Part shown: positions 42,107 through 51,189 of the stretch, in pieces
How the letters are laid out: each line of letters starts with the position of its first letter
Numbering within the stretch: position 1 is the stretch's first letter
Assembly: GCA_963814315.1 (NCBI GenBank)
Contig: CAWFCG010000002.1
Location: 124,001-188,000 of the forward strand
Direction: 5' to 3'
Length of the DNA stretch: 64,000 bases
DNA from: JAFMJV01 sp963814315
GTDB taxonomy: Bacteria; Chloroflexota; Limnocylindria; Limnocylindrales; CSP1-4
Program-made: the position numbers and the translations under genes
The notes under the pieces: generated by a model
The model's input: only the letters and a program-made list of their open reading frames with translations
The model's database searches: none
What the model was told of the DNA's origin: nothing

Positions 42107-43210
42107 ATGACGACGAACGACGACCGTCCCTATTCACCCGGTCTCGCGGGCGTCCTCGCGGGGGAGACCGCGCTTTCTCTCGTCGATGGTGCCAACGGCC
42201 GGCTGCTTTACCGCGGCTACCCCATCGGTGAGCTCGTGCGCGAAGGTAGCTTCGCGCAGGTCGCTCACCTGCTTTGGGCCGACGAATGGCTGACCGAGGC
42301 GCATCTGCCCTGCGCCCCCCTTGGCGAGCCTATCGTGGCGGCACTGCGTAACCTGCCCGAGGGCGCCCACCCCATGGACGCCCTGCGCACGGCGTTCTCG
42401 GTCTGGGGTGCCACGCATCGGACGGCTTGGCCGCCGACGGTCGAGCAGGCGCGGGAGATCACGGCCACGGCGCCTTCGGCGTTGGCCGCCTTCGGTCGTC
42501 TGCGCCAGGGCCTGGAACCGATCGCGCCCGACCCCAGCCTCGACACCACCGCTGGCTTCCTCTACCAGCTCAACGGTGAGGTGCCCCACGAGGCCTCAGC
42601 TCGGGCGCTCGACGCCTATTTCGTCGTCGCTGCCGATCACGGCTTCAACGCCTCGACCTTCGCGGCTCGGGTCATCACCTCCACGCGCTCGGACATCGCC
42701 AGCGCGGTGGCCGGTGCGACCGGCGCCCTCAAAGGTCCGTTGCACGGTGGCGCCCCCTCAGAGGTGGTCAGCCAGCTCAACGCCATCGGCTCGCCAGAGG
42801 CCGCGGAGCAGTGGATCAACGATGCCATCGACCGCAAGGAGCGGCTGATGGGCTTCGGCCACCGCGTCTATCGCGCCTACGATCCGCGCGCTGCTGCCTT
42901 GCGTGAGGTCGCCCTGCAGATGGCCTCCATCGCCGACTGGCTGGAGCTTGCTGTCGCGGTCGAGGATGTGGCCCTGCGGGTGCTTGAGGAGCGCTATCCC
43001 GACCGACCCCTGAAGACCAACGTGGAGTACTACACCGCGGCCGTCCTCCAGGGCGTGGGCCTGCCGCCCGATCTCTTCCCGGCCACCTTCGCCATGGCAC
43101 GCACCGCCGGTTGGACCGCGCACGCCATCGAGCAGGCCGGGGTCGACAAGCTCATTCGGCCCGACGTGATCTACACCGGCCCGCAAGAGCGCCACCTGCC
43201 CGGCTCCTGA
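42107..43210 (+). CDS. Citrate synthase / 2-methylcitrate synthase, short type II
   Basis: It condenses oxaloacetate (or pyruvate/propionyl-CoA partners in methylcitrate synthases) with acyl-CoA. The 367-residue protein lacks the long N-terminal domain of gram-negative type II enzymes. Active-site segments are DHGFNAST, LHGGAPSEV, MGFGHRVYRAYDPRA and the C-terminal GWTAHAIEQ. The position of the general-base Asp (usually N-V-D-x-Y) reads NVEYYTAAVLQ, that is Glu, as in a subgroup including mycobacterial CitA. Whether it makes citrate or methylcitrate is open. Confidence 0.92.
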   Translation: MTTNDDRPYSPGLAGVLAGETALSLVDGANGRLLYRGYPIGELVREGSFAQVAHLLWADEWLTEAHLPCAPLGEPIVAALRNLPEGAHPMDALRTAFSVWGATHRTAWPPTVEQAREITATAPSALAAFGRLRQGLEPIAPDPSLDTTAGFLYQLNGEVPHEASARALDAYFVVAADHGFNASTFAARVITSTRSDIASAVAGATGALKGPLHGGAPSEVVSQLNAIGSPEAAEQWINDAIDRKERLMGFGHRVYRAYDPRAAALREVALQMASIADWLELAVAVEDVALRVLEERYPDRPLKTNVEYYTAAVLQGVGLPPDLFPATFAMARTAGWTAHAIEQAGVDKLIRPDVIYTGPQERHLPGS

Positions 43211-43241
43211 GCCGGCTCGGCAGCGGCAGGGCAGGCTAGCC

Positions 43242-44147
43242 ATGGCCGTCAAGATCTCCGGATTGATCAACACTTGGAACGAGGCGGACACGATCCGCTA
43301 CGCGGTCGAATCGCTCAAGACCTGGTGTGACGAGGTGCTGGTCGTCGACCAGCAGTCGAGTGACGACACGCAGCGCATCGCCCGTGCCTGCGGGGCCAAG
43401 GTCATCGAGGTCGCGGCCACGGGCTACGTCGAGATCATCCGCGAGATGTCCGTGGCCATGACCGAGCACGACTGGGTCATGGTGCTTGACTCTGACGAGG
43501 TCGTGCATCCGGCACTGGGTCGCCGACTGCGCCAGATCGCCGAGACGGGCGAGGCCAACGTGGTGCGCATCCCGCGGCGCAACATCATCCTGGGGCGTGA
43601 GATGCAGCACGGTCAGTGGTGGCCGAATGCCAAGCGCCGCTTCTTCCACAAGGACGCCATCGACATCCGCGTGGAGATGCACGGCGGCTTCCACGCCGCG
43701 GCTGGCGCTACCGAGATCATGCTGCCCATGGATCGCGACTGCTGCCTATGGCACTACAGCTATCACAACATCGCCGACGTGGTCTGGAAGTCGCAGCGCT
43801 ACACCACCGTGCAGGCGTGGCAGCGCTCGCGCTCGGGACGCCGCCCTGGTCCGCGTCGCTGGTTCCGGGTGGCCCTGCGGCAGACCTGGAAGGAGTTCGT
43901 CAAGGGGCGCGCCTGGCGCGACGGGGCTCCGGGCATCGCCGTATCGGTCGTGCGCATCATGGACCGCTTCCTGGTGCAAGCCAAGCAATGGGATGAGCTG
44001 GCATCCCATGACCGTGCGGCCGAGTATCAGCGCCTGAAGGAGGAGATGCTGGGACTCGAGCACGATCCTGACCTGGCGCCTATCGATACCTCCGAGCTGG
44101 AGCGGCTTGAGATGGCGCCCAAGGCGGTCGGCGAGGTGCAGTTCTAG
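43242..44147 (+). CDS. GT2-family glycosyltransferase (WaaE/KdtX-like), copy 1
   Basis: A 301-residue glycosyltransferase with a GT-A fold. The N-terminus ISGLINTWNEADTIRYAVES, the acidic VLVVDQQSSDDT and the metal-binding VMVLDSDEVV are the nucleotide-sugar site, as in the LPS-core WaaE/KdtX group. A cluster of aromatic and His residues (CCLWHYSYHNIADVVWKSQRY) and a basic C-terminal region follow. It precedes a paralogue by 2 bp. Likely role: adding sugars to a surface or lipid-linked glycan. Acceptor unknown. Confidence 0.9.
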   Translation: MAVKISGLINTWNEADTIRYAVESLKTWCDEVLVVDQQSSDDTQRIARACGAKVIEVAATGYVEIIREMSVAMTEHDWVMVLDSDEVVHPALGRRLRQIAETGEANVVRIPRRNIILGREMQHGQWWPNAKRRFFHKDAIDIRVEMHGGFHAAAGATEIMLPMDRDCCLWHYSYHNIADVVWKSQRYTTVQAWQRSRSGRRPGPRRWFRVALRQTWKEFVKGRAWRDGAPGIAVSVVRIMDRFLVQAKQWDELASHDRAAEYQRLKEEMLGLEHDPDLAPIDTSELERLEMAPKAVGEVQF

Positions 44148-44149
44148 CC

Positions 44150-44995
44150 ATGGCTCGCATCAGTGGCGTCGTCATCGCGCTCAACGAGGCACACCAACTG
44201 CACTACGCCCTCGCCACCTTGCTGGCGTGGTGTGACGAGGTCATCGTCGTCGACCAGCATTCCGAAGATGAGACCGCCACCATCGCCGAGCGGATGGGCG
44301 CGACCGTGTACCAGCACGACCGCACCGGCGGCATCGCTGACCCGGCGCGTCGCTTCGCGGTGTCAAAGGCCACTGGTGACTGGATCTTCATCCTCGATGC
44401 CGACGAGATGGTGCCGCCGACGCTGGCGGCACACCTGCGTGAGCTGGTGGATTCGGAGCCGGAGGTCGACGTGGTGATGGTGCCCAGGGCCAATGTCATC
44501 CTGGGCCGCTGGATCAGGCACGGGAACAACTGGCCCAGCCGCCACGCGCGCTTCTTCCGACCCGGATCGCTGTTGATGACCGACCGCATCCATCGCTCCA
44601 TCGAGCCGGCGCCCGGCACCCGCCGCCACCAGCTCGCGGCCGATGTCGACCTGGCCATCTGGCACTTTCCGGGCGGCAACCTCTCCGACCTGGTGCGCAA
44701 GGTCGACCGCTATACCGACATCGAGGCGCGCCAGGCGTACGCCCGTGGCCGCCGTGTCGACCGACCCAGCGAGCTGTTCGGAGAGGCCGCCCGCTACTTC
44801 TGGCGCCAGTACGTTCGCGGCCGCGGCTACCGCGACGGCACCATGGGCCTGGCGGTCGCCATCACCCGGACCTTCTACCGCGTGCTGACCGCCGCCAAGC
44901 TGTGGGAGCTGCCACGCAAGAAGGCTCGCGCCGACGAGGTCACCGCGGTGCGGGAGCGCATGCTGGAGCGTTGGGAGTCGAACGAGGGTCCATAA
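44150..44995 (+). CDS. GT2-family glycosyltransferase (WaaE/KdtX-like), copy 2
   Basis: A paralogue of the upstream gene (281 residues) with the same layout: ISGVVIALNEAHQLHYALAT, VIVVDQHSEDET, IFILDADEMVPP, NVILGRWIRHGNNWPSRHARFF and WHFPGGNLSDLVRKVDRYTD. The tandem pair, separated by 2 bp, probably adds successive residues to one glycan. Sequence divergence is considerable, so the duplication is old. Confidence 0.9.
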   Translation: MARISGVVIALNEAHQLHYALATLLAWCDEVIVVDQHSEDETATIAERMGATVYQHDRTGGIADPARRFAVSKATGDWIFILDADEMVPPTLAAHLRELVDSEPEVDVVMVPRANVILGRWIRHGNNWPSRHARFFRPGSLLMTDRIHRSIEPAPGTRRHQLAADVDLAIWHFPGGNLSDLVRKVDRYTDIEARQAYARGRRVDRPSELFGEAARYFWRQYVRGRGYRDGTMGLAVAITRTFYRVLTAAKLWELPRKKARADEVTAVRERMLERWESNEGP

Positions 44996-45180
44996 GCCGT
45001 CTTCGTGCACGCTCCGCCGACGGATCGGCGTTCGGGACCGATGGCCCCCTTGGCCGCGGCGTAGCGGCACTTTCGGACGAGGGCATGGCGCCATATCGTC
45101 GAGTCGATACCGACGACCCTGCCTGCGCCCGCCGACTGTTGCCGGCGTCGCACTTCTCACGACCAAGGAGATTCGATCGA

Positions 45181-45240
45181 TGCTGTGCTCGCGTGAGCCG
45201 AAGCGGGTGTCCATGACGCTCGCTCGAAGGGCGACCTGAC
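45181..45240 (+). CDS. Possible 19-codon leader ORF before etfB
   Basis: AAGGAG (45166-45171) sits 9 bp before ATG 45181, which opens MLCSREPKRVSMTLARRAT and stops at 45240, directly before the etfB GTG at 45241. The etfB start itself has only a weak GAAGGG. Translation of this frame could deliver ribosomes to etfB. It may equally be chance; there is no homology to judge by. Confidence 0.3.
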
Positions 45241-45984
45241 GTGGACTGCATCGTTCTGGTCAAGCAGGTCCCGGATGTCTCCAACATCCCCGAAGAGGCC
45301 TGGGACCGTGAAAAGGGGACGCTGCGCCGGGCCATGCTCGACAGCGTCATCAACCCCCTCGATCTGCACGCCCTCACGTTCGCTGCCGACCTGATCGACG
45401 ACGATCCCGATGCACGTGCCATCTTCCTGACGATGGGTCCACCGGCCGCACGCGAGATGCTCGTCGACTGCCTGGCACGCTTGCCTGGACAAGCCATCCT
45501 GCTGACCGACAAGGCCTTCGCCGGCGCTGACACCGGCGCAACGGCGTACTCGCTGGCACAGGCGATCCGGCGCATCGAGCGCGAGATGCTCGACGGATCG
45601 CGTAACTACGCCATCGTCACCGGCATGCAGTCGGTCGATGGCGACACCGCCCAGGTGCCGCCGCAGATCGCCGAGGAGCTGGGCATCGACCACATCGCCT
45701 ATGCCCAGGGTCTGAGCAAGGATCCGCTCGCTATCCGCCGCATCGCGGCCGAGGGCACTGAGGATGTGCGGCCCACTCGCTGGCCGGTGCTCATCACGCT
45801 GACCGCGGCCACCAAGCCGCTGTTCCGGTCCTTCGCCGGCGCCCGCCAGGCGCACGCGACCGAGATCGCTCGAGTGGAACGCCGAATCGGTCGATGCCGA
45901 CCGCTCCCGCATCGGCCTGAAGGGTTCGTGGACGCAGGTGCACCATCTCTTCTCCCCCTCGGAGGCACGTCAGAAGGCGTGTGA
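45241..45984 (+). CDS. etfB: Electron transfer flavoprotein beta subunit (frameshifted near 3' end)
   Basis: EtfB is the AMP/FAD-binding partner of EtfA. From GTG 45241 the protein reads VDCIVLVKQVPDVSNIPEEA, INPLDLHALTFAADL, LTDKAFAGADTGATAYSLA and VTGMQSVDGDTAQVPPQIAEELG, all EtfB-like. After IARVER near 45870 the family sequence jumps by one base into the +1 frame (WNAESVDADRSRIGLKGSWT, then QVHHLFSPSEA), so the listed end is an out-of-frame stop. One base removed near 45871 would restore the gene, which would then run without a stop into EtfA. Sequencing error or recent mutation are both possible. Confidence 0.85.
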   Translation: MDCIVLVKQVPDVSNIPEEAWDREKGTLRRAMLDSVINPLDLHALTFAADLIDDDPDARAIFLTMGPPAAREMLVDCLARLPGQAILLTDKAFAGADTGATAYSLAQAIRRIEREMLDGSRNYAIVTGMQSVDGDTAQVPPQIAEELGIDHIAYAQGLSKDPLAIRRIAAEGTEDVRPTRWPVLITLTAATKPLFRSFAGARQAHATEIARVERRIGRCRPLPHRPEGFVDAGAPSLLPLGGTSEGV

Positions 45985-47134
45985 GTTCGTCTCCGACCCG
46001 GCCCAGCTAGTAGCCAAGATCAAGGCTGCCTACGAGTTGGCCGGCACGGCTAAGGCGGGTGCCGACGTCGGCCCGACGTACGACCTCGTGGGACGCGAAC
46101 CTACCTACCACGGCGAGTTCTGGGTGTATGCCGAGCCTGAAGGTGTTGGCGTCCGCTCGGTGTCGCTGGAGCTGTTGGGAACCGCCCGCGGACTGGCCGA
46201 CAGCCTGGGCGAGAAGGTCGCTGCGGTCCTGGCCACCGATGACGCCGGCGACCGGCCAGCGATGCTCATCGCTGCTGGTGCTGACATCGTCTACGTCCTG
46301 GAGCATCCGCTGCTGGCGAGCTTCGATCCCATCGCCCACAAGGAGGTGCTGGCCAAGCTGGCCCTCGAACGCAGGCCGCAGGTGATGCTCTTCGGCGCCA
46401 GCCCGCTCGGCCGCGAGCTGGCTCCCCGCGTCGCGTATGCCTGTCGCAGTGGCCTCACTGCCGACTGCACGCGCTTGGAGATCGGCGATTTCCAGAAGGG
46501 CGCCATCGACTGGATCGGCATCCTCAAACAGACCCGGCCTGCGCTCGGCGGCAACGTCATGGCCACCATCATGACCAAGGACAGCCAGACGCAGATGGCG
46601 ACCGTCCGCCCCGGCGTTTTCAAGGTGCCGACGCTCGACCCGGCACGCAGCGGTGAGGTCATCCGACCTGCCGTGGAGCTCGAGGCAGCGGACATCGGTC
46701 TGGTGGCCACGCCGGTGGAGTCGTTCGCCAGCAAGGTGTCCATCCGTGATGCCGAGGTCATCGTGGCCGGTGGCCATGGCTTCCGCACGCGCGGCGATTT
46801 CGAGAAGCACCTGGTGCCGCTGGCTGCAGGGCTGGGCAAGCTCTTGGGTGTGGATACCAAGGTGGCCGCCTCACGTATGGCGGTCGAGGACGGCTGCACC
46901 ACGCACGATTACCAGGTCGGCCAGACCGGCCAGACGGTGCAGCCGCGGCTCTACGTGGCCATCGGCATCTCCGGCGCCATCCAGCACATCACCGGCATGC
47001 AGTCGTCAGAGGTCATCGTGGCCATCAACAAGGACCCCAAGGCCAAGATCTTCGACTACGCCGACCTCGGTGTGGTAGGTGACATCGAGACGGTCATCCC
47101 GGAACTGACCCGCGCCCTGGAGGTGGCGGCATGA
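45938..47134 (+). CDS. etfA: Electron transfer flavoprotein alpha subunit, fused to EtfB C-terminus
   Basis: EtfA binds the FAD that shuttles electrons from acyl-CoA and related dehydrogenases to ETF-QO. The domain starts near 46080 (GEFWVYAEPEGVGVRSVSLEL) and includes FGASPLGRELAPRVA, the FAD-binding VAGGHGFRTRGDF, and the C-terminal YVAIGISGAIQHITGMQSSE then VIVAINKDPKAKIFDYADLG. The frame is open upstream through the EtfB tail (HLFSPSEARQKACEFV), so no separate etfA start is evident and a single EtfBA polypeptide is suggested. It overlaps ETF-QO by ATGA. Confidence 0.88.
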   Translation: MHHLFSPSEARQKACEFVSDPAQLVAKIKAAYELAGTAKAGADVGPTYDLVGREPTYHGEFWVYAEPEGVGVRSVSLELLGTARGLADSLGEKVAAVLATDDAGDRPAMLIAAGADIVYVLEHPLLASFDPIAHKEVLAKLALERRPQVMLFGASPLGRELAPRVAYACRSGLTADCTRLEIGDFQKGAIDWIGILKQTRPALGGNVMATIMTKDSQTQMATVRPGVFKVPTLDPARSGEVIRPAVELEAADIGLVATPVESFASKVSIRDAEVIVAGGHGFRTRGDFEKHLVPLAAGLGKLLGVDTKVAASRMAVEDGCTTHDYQVGQTGQTVQPRLYVAIGISGAIQHITGMQSSEVIVAINKDPKAKIFDYADLGVVGDIETVIPELTRALEVAA

Positions 47135-48718
47135 GGCCGCTCGACGTCCTGATCGTGGGTGGCGGCCCGGCCGGCCTGGCCACCGCCATCCATCTGAAGC
47201 GGCAGCTCGACGAGGCGTCGGCCGACGCGTCCATCGCGGTCATCGACAAGGCTCCGCAGCCGGGCCATCACAACCTCTCGGGTGCGGTCGTCGACCCGGC
47301 GCCACTCGACGCGCTCACGCCCGGCTGGCGCGACCACCGCACGCTGGCACGCCGTATCGGTCCGGTCGACCAGGATGAGATGTACTTCCTGTCCGGCTCG
47401 CGCGCCATCAAGCTGCCGCACCTGGTCACGCCGCGGGCCATGGACCACAGCGGTGATGTCGTCATGTCGGTCTCCCGCCTGACGGCCTTCCTCACCGCCT
47501 CGGCGATCGACGCGGGCGTAGAGGTCTACACCGGCTTCAGCGCGCGTGACGTCATCATCGAGGACGGCCGTGTCGCCGGTGTACGCCTGGGTGAGATGGG
47601 GCTGGAGGCCGAGGGTGGGCACATGCCCAACTACCGACCGGCTGAGGAGGATCCGGGCCCGCGTCACGGTCCTCGCCGACGGCACTCGCGGCGTGCTCTC
47701 GAAGCAGATCCGTGATCGCTTCGGCGCCGGCGCCAACCCGCAGGCCTACTCACTCGGCATCAAGGCCGTGATGCAGTTCGCCGACGTGCACCCCTTCGGT
47801 GCCGGACGCGTGGCGCACTTCCTGGGCTACCCCAATCCCGCGAGCGTCTTCGGCGGCGGCTTCATCTACAGCATGGACCCCAACACGCTTGCCGTTGGAC
47901 TCATCGGGGCGCTCGATTGGAAATACGGCGACCTTGATCCGCAGCGTGAGTTCGAGCGGTTCCGCGCCCACCCCTTCATCGCCAAGCAGCTCGACGGTGG
48001 CGTCACCATCGCGACCGGTGCGCGCACCATCCCCGAGGGCGGCTACTACGCGTTGGGCAAGGTCGCGGTCCCCGGCGCGCTCGTGGTGGGCGACGGTGCC
48101 GGCTTCGTCAACATGGAGAAGATCAAGGGCATCCACAACGCCATCTGGTCAGGCATGGCCGCGGCTGACACCATCGTCGCCGGGCTCGCAGCGGCTGGGT
48201 CGAGTGGGGGCGACGTAGCCCTTGATGGCTACCAGGATCGCCTGGAGCAGCGCGGCGTGCTGCCGGAGATGCGACATGCACGCAACTATCGCCAAGTGTT
48301 CAAGTGGGGCCTGTACGTGGGCGCTCCGCTGTCGCAGATTTCGCACCTCATCCCTTGGCGCATCAGCATGGAGACCGATGCCGAGGGCACGAAGCCGGGC
48401 GCGCGGCTCGGCCGCCAGGATCCGGGCGGCATGGACAAGGCCACCTTCGTCAGCCTCACCGGCGCCCTGCATCGCGAGGACGAGGCAGCCCACATGGCCA
48501 TCCTCGACCCTGCCAGGTGCCTGACCTGTGAGGTCGACTTCGCCAACTCGTGCACGGCCTTCTGTCCTGGACAGGTCTACCGCTGGGACGGCGAGAAGAT
48601 CGTGCTCAGCCCCTCGAACTGTCTGCACTGCATGACATGTGCGGTCAAGTGCCCGCTGGAGAACATCCGCTGGCAGCCGCCTGAGGGCGGGGAGGGCCCG
48701 CGCTTCACGCAGATGTGA
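47131..48718 (+). pseudogene. ETF-quinone oxidoreductase with fused ferredoxin domain, one frameshift
   Basis: It passes electrons from reduced ETF to the quinone pool at the membrane. The N-terminal FAD fold (LIVGGGPAGLATAIHLKRQL, then PQPGHHNLSGAVVDP) runs from ATG 47131; near 47653 the reading frame moves by +1 and continues as RVTVLADGTRG, VVGDGAGFVNMEKIKGIHNA and a C-terminal 4Fe-4S domain (CLTCEVDFANSCTAFCPGQVY; NCLHCMTCAVKCPLENIRW) to 48718. Apart from the shift all landmarks of the FixC+FixX type single-chain enzyme are intact, so a sequencing error is a serious alternative to true inactivation. Confidence 0.85.
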
Positions 48719-48721
48719 GGC

Positions 48722-49201
48722 TCAGGCATCCCTGTAGTGGGACAGGCCCTTGCCCTTGGGGCCGATGGTCAGGCAGTCACACGTCCGCTCGCCGGCCTCA
48801 TCGATGATGCGCATGCGGTGGTTGATGGACGCGTCGCCGGACGCCAATGCTGCGCCGACGACGCAGTACTTCGTCGCGGAGAGCCCGATGGCGCGGGCCA
48901 CGGCCTTGTCAGCGATGCCCTTGCCCTCCACGATGTGTTCCACGGTGATAGTCGTGAACAGGTGCGGATGCTCCTCCCGCTGCTCCGCACTGACATCGAC
49001 ACGGTAGGTGTCGACGGCGACCTTCTTCTTGGCCATGATCGACGCTGCGTCCATGCCGGTACAGCCGGCCAGGGCAGTCAGGACCAGCATCGCGGGGCCG
49101 TACTCATCGGGTCGGGGCGACATCCTGACGGTCGCACCACCGTCGTCGGTGCCTTCGAAATCGAGTTCGCCTTGCCAGCGAACAGTCACATGCTTGCTCA
49201 T
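48722..49201 (-). CDS. OsmC-family peroxiredoxin-like protein
   Basis: A 159-residue OsmC/Ohr-superfamily protein, probably reducing organic hydroperoxides via two cysteines. The first is in LTALAGCTGMDAASIM and the second in SATKYCVVGAALASG, with VTVRWQGELDFEG at the start. It belongs to the YhfA/OsmC-like rather than the strict Ohr subgroup. It is convergent with ETF-QO, the stops being 3 bp apart. Confidence 0.92.
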   Translation of the reverse strand: MSKHVTVRWQGELDFEGTDDGGATVRMSPRPDEYGPAMLVLTALAGCTGMDAASIMAKKKVAVDTYRVDVSAEQREEHPHLFTTITVEHIVEGKGIADKAVARAIGLSATKYCVVGAALASGDASINHRMRIIDEAGERTCDCLTIGPKGKGLSHYRDA

Positions 49202-49263
49202 CGGCCCACCCTACGGCATCCCTCGGCACTTGCAGCGTGCCGGTCGGACGGGTTGCGCGGGAC

Positions 49264-49638
49264 CTATCGCACGGGCCCCTCGCGGCCGCGTAGGTAGCCA
49301 AGCAGCGAGGCGAACATGATCATGAAGATGACGATGAGCACGGGCAGGAGCGAGGGCACCCGCACGCCCGATGCCAACAAGGCGAACATCACCACGGCCG
49401 GCAGCCCCACGATCAGGACGATCAATGCCAACTGGCGCGCTTCTTCGCGCGAGCGGCCGATAAAGTAGCCCGCGATGGCCGGGGTGATGAAACAGGCAAC
49501 CAGCAGGGTGATCGCGACGGTGACATACACCGGCGCGAAGTTGCCCGCGCGTCCGACGGCGACGGGCAGATACGCCATCGCCGCACCCAGCGCATACGCG
49601 ATGAGGACGGGCGCGACCACTCCGCGATCGTCGTCCAC
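49264..49638 (-). CDS. Small four-helix membrane protein, unassigned
   Basis: From GTG 49638, with GGAGAAG upstream, the product is 124 residues with four hydrophobic segments (around 8-25, 30-52, 66-88 and 92-112) separated by short charged loops (GRSREEARQ). No known family is apparent. A longer frame upstream is Arg/Pro-rich and unlikely to be part of the protein. Confidence 0.7.
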   Translation of the reverse strand: MDDDRGVVAPVLIAYALGAAMAYLPVAVGRAGNFAPVYVTVAITLLVACFITPAIAGYFIGRSREEARQLALIVLIVGLPAVVMFALLASGVRVPSLLPVLIVIFMIMFASLLGYLRGREGPVR

Positions 49639-49778
49639 GAGGCTTCTCCGGTGTGCAGTCTGGGCGGGTGGGGAAGGGGCGCGATCAGGGGGCTCGGTCA
49701 GGGATCGGGCTCCGAAGGACGGAAGCTCTACCGTCTCGCGGCGGTGACGCGACCGCAAGACACCAGCACCATGGTCGC

Positions 49779-50054
49779 ATGAGATCGCTTCGAAGGCCCC
49801 GGCCGCAGACCACGGACGAGCGAGCCGAGTGGCTGGAGACGGCCGGGATCTTCGCGCGCCACCTGACCGAGACCGGCTCGCGCTGCCATCTCAACGACGG
49901 CCGACCGCGGTTCTGTGCATGGGCAGCCGCCGCGTGGCAGGTGCCTGGCAGCGGTGAACTGTCGTCTGAGCGGGTCGGAGTTCGCTGCACGATCCACCCC
50001 GGTGGTCGCTATCTCGACAGCCAGGCCCGACTGGAGCCCGGCGAATTCGCCTGA
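49779..50054 (+). CDS. Small hypothetical protein
   Basis: A possible 91-residue protein from ATG 49779, with a segment TTDERAEWLETAGIFARHLTET and a cysteine pair (SRCHLNDGRPRFCAWAAAAW). Composition is plausible for a real protein but no family is recognised and the ribosome site is weak. It ends about 46 bp before the first long direct repeat. Confidence 0.4.
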   Translation: MRSLRRPRPQTTDERAEWLETAGIFARHLTETGSRCHLNDGRPRFCAWAAAAWQVPGSGELSSERVGVRCTIHPGGRYLDSQARLEPGEFA

Positions 50055-50100
50055 AGCACTGAGGGGCTCCGCCGCGTTCGTGGCTTTCGCCCTGTGCGTG

Positions 50101-50446
50101 GCCTCGCTGTCGCCGTCGGTCGCATCCCGCCGGCCGCAACGACTCAGATGCTGTCCTGGGGCGGCCCTAGCCACTTGCCTGGCGGTCTTGACGCCAGCCA
50201 CGGGCAGGTGCGACCACCGCCGCCCGATCGGACCGCCGCGACCCATGCCCGCCGCTGACTCGGAGATGCCCCCTTGGGCATGAACGGGCGGGGTGAACGG
50301 GTCGCTGTGCCAGCGGTCGGTGTGCCCGGAAGGCGCCCTACCTGGCTGACGTCTCCGCGGGCGACTTCTGACCAGGTTTGCGCTTGACGGTGCGAGGACC
50401 GCCCGGCCGGCCACGGTGCCGCTGGAGACTTGCCGCACACGAGGCG
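50101..50446. repeat. Long direct repeat, copy 1
   Basis: A segment repeated at 51932-52323 in the same orientation. Over the first 322 bases I count four mismatches; then copy 2 has an extra stretch of about 46 bases before a final shared GACTTG[C/T]CGCACACGAGGCG. Inside, 50171-50210 can fold into a stem-loop (CACTTGCC/GGCAGGTG outer arms, TGGCG/CGCCA inner arms), and 50266-50281 forms ATGCCC/GGGCAT. No convincing protein is encoded. Confidence 0.9.
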
Positions 50447-50611
50447 ATACCGCTGGGTGGCAGGCGCCCGCTTCCCTTGCCGGGAGACAGAGGAAGTCAC
50501 TGATCTGTCAGCACTGACGGGATCACTGAGCAACGACAGGGTCCCGAGCCGCGATGAGTCCTGCGGCGACTTGCGGTCATACTGTCGAACCCGTTCCCGA
50601 GGAGGACCCCG

Positions 50612-51176
50612 ATGCGCAGCGTGACATATTCGATGAACGTCTCGCTTGATGGCTACATCGTCGGACCGGATGGCGGCTTCGACTGGTCGGCACCCGACGA
50701 GGACGTCTTTCGCTTCTGGATCGACGAGATCAGAGAGGTCGGCGTCCACTTGTTGGGCCGACGGCTGTACGAGACGATGCTGTACTGGGAGACCGCCGAC
50801 CAAGATGGGTCGCTCGACGACTCGGAGCGTGAGTGGGCGGCGCTCTGGAACCCGCTCCCCAAGGTGGTGTTCTCGACTTCGCTGTCTGGCGTGCAGGGCA
50901 CTGCCCGCCTGGTCTCCGGCGGCCTGGCGGAGGAGATCGACGCGGTTGCGAGCGGAGCCGGGGGCGGGCGACATCGCCATCGGCGGCGCGACGCTCGCCG
51001 CCGAGGCAGCCGCGTCGGATCTGATCGACGAGTACCGGGCCATGGTCTACCCGGTGTTGGTCGGTGGTGGCATCCCGTTCTTTCCCCAGCGCGAGCGCCG
51101 GGTGGATCTCGAACTCGTCGAGACCCGGACCTTCAGCTCAAAGTTCGTCTACCTTCGCTACCGCGTGACGCGCTAG
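50612..51176 (+). pseudogene. RibD C-terminal / dihydrofolate-reductase-like protein, frameshifted
   Basis: A DHFR-fold reductase of the YyaP/RibD-C group. N-terminal half from ATG 50612: MRSVTYSMNVSLDGYIVGPD, LLGRRLYETM and PKVVFSTSLS. Near 50947 the family sequence moves to the +1 frame (RAEPGAGDIAIGGATLAAEA, YPVLVGGGIPFFPQ, LELVETRTFSSKFVYLRYRV) and ends at 51176. Removing one T near 50947 would restore one ORF of about 187 residues. GAGGAGG precedes the start. It lies in the islet between the direct repeats. Confidence 0.8.
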
Positions 51177-51189
51177 CCCCGTCCATCGG

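Noticed and set aside
45860..45990. Programmed +1 frameshift in etfB
   Set aside because: No slippery sequence, internal ribosome-binding site or stop-codon context was evident, and ETF genes are not known to use recoding. Error or mutation is simpler.
50144..51043. A 299-codon minus-strand frame running from the repeat into the RibD-like gene
   Set aside because: It is antisense to a recognisable reductase, and the part within the repeat differs in context in copy 2 without protein-like conservation.
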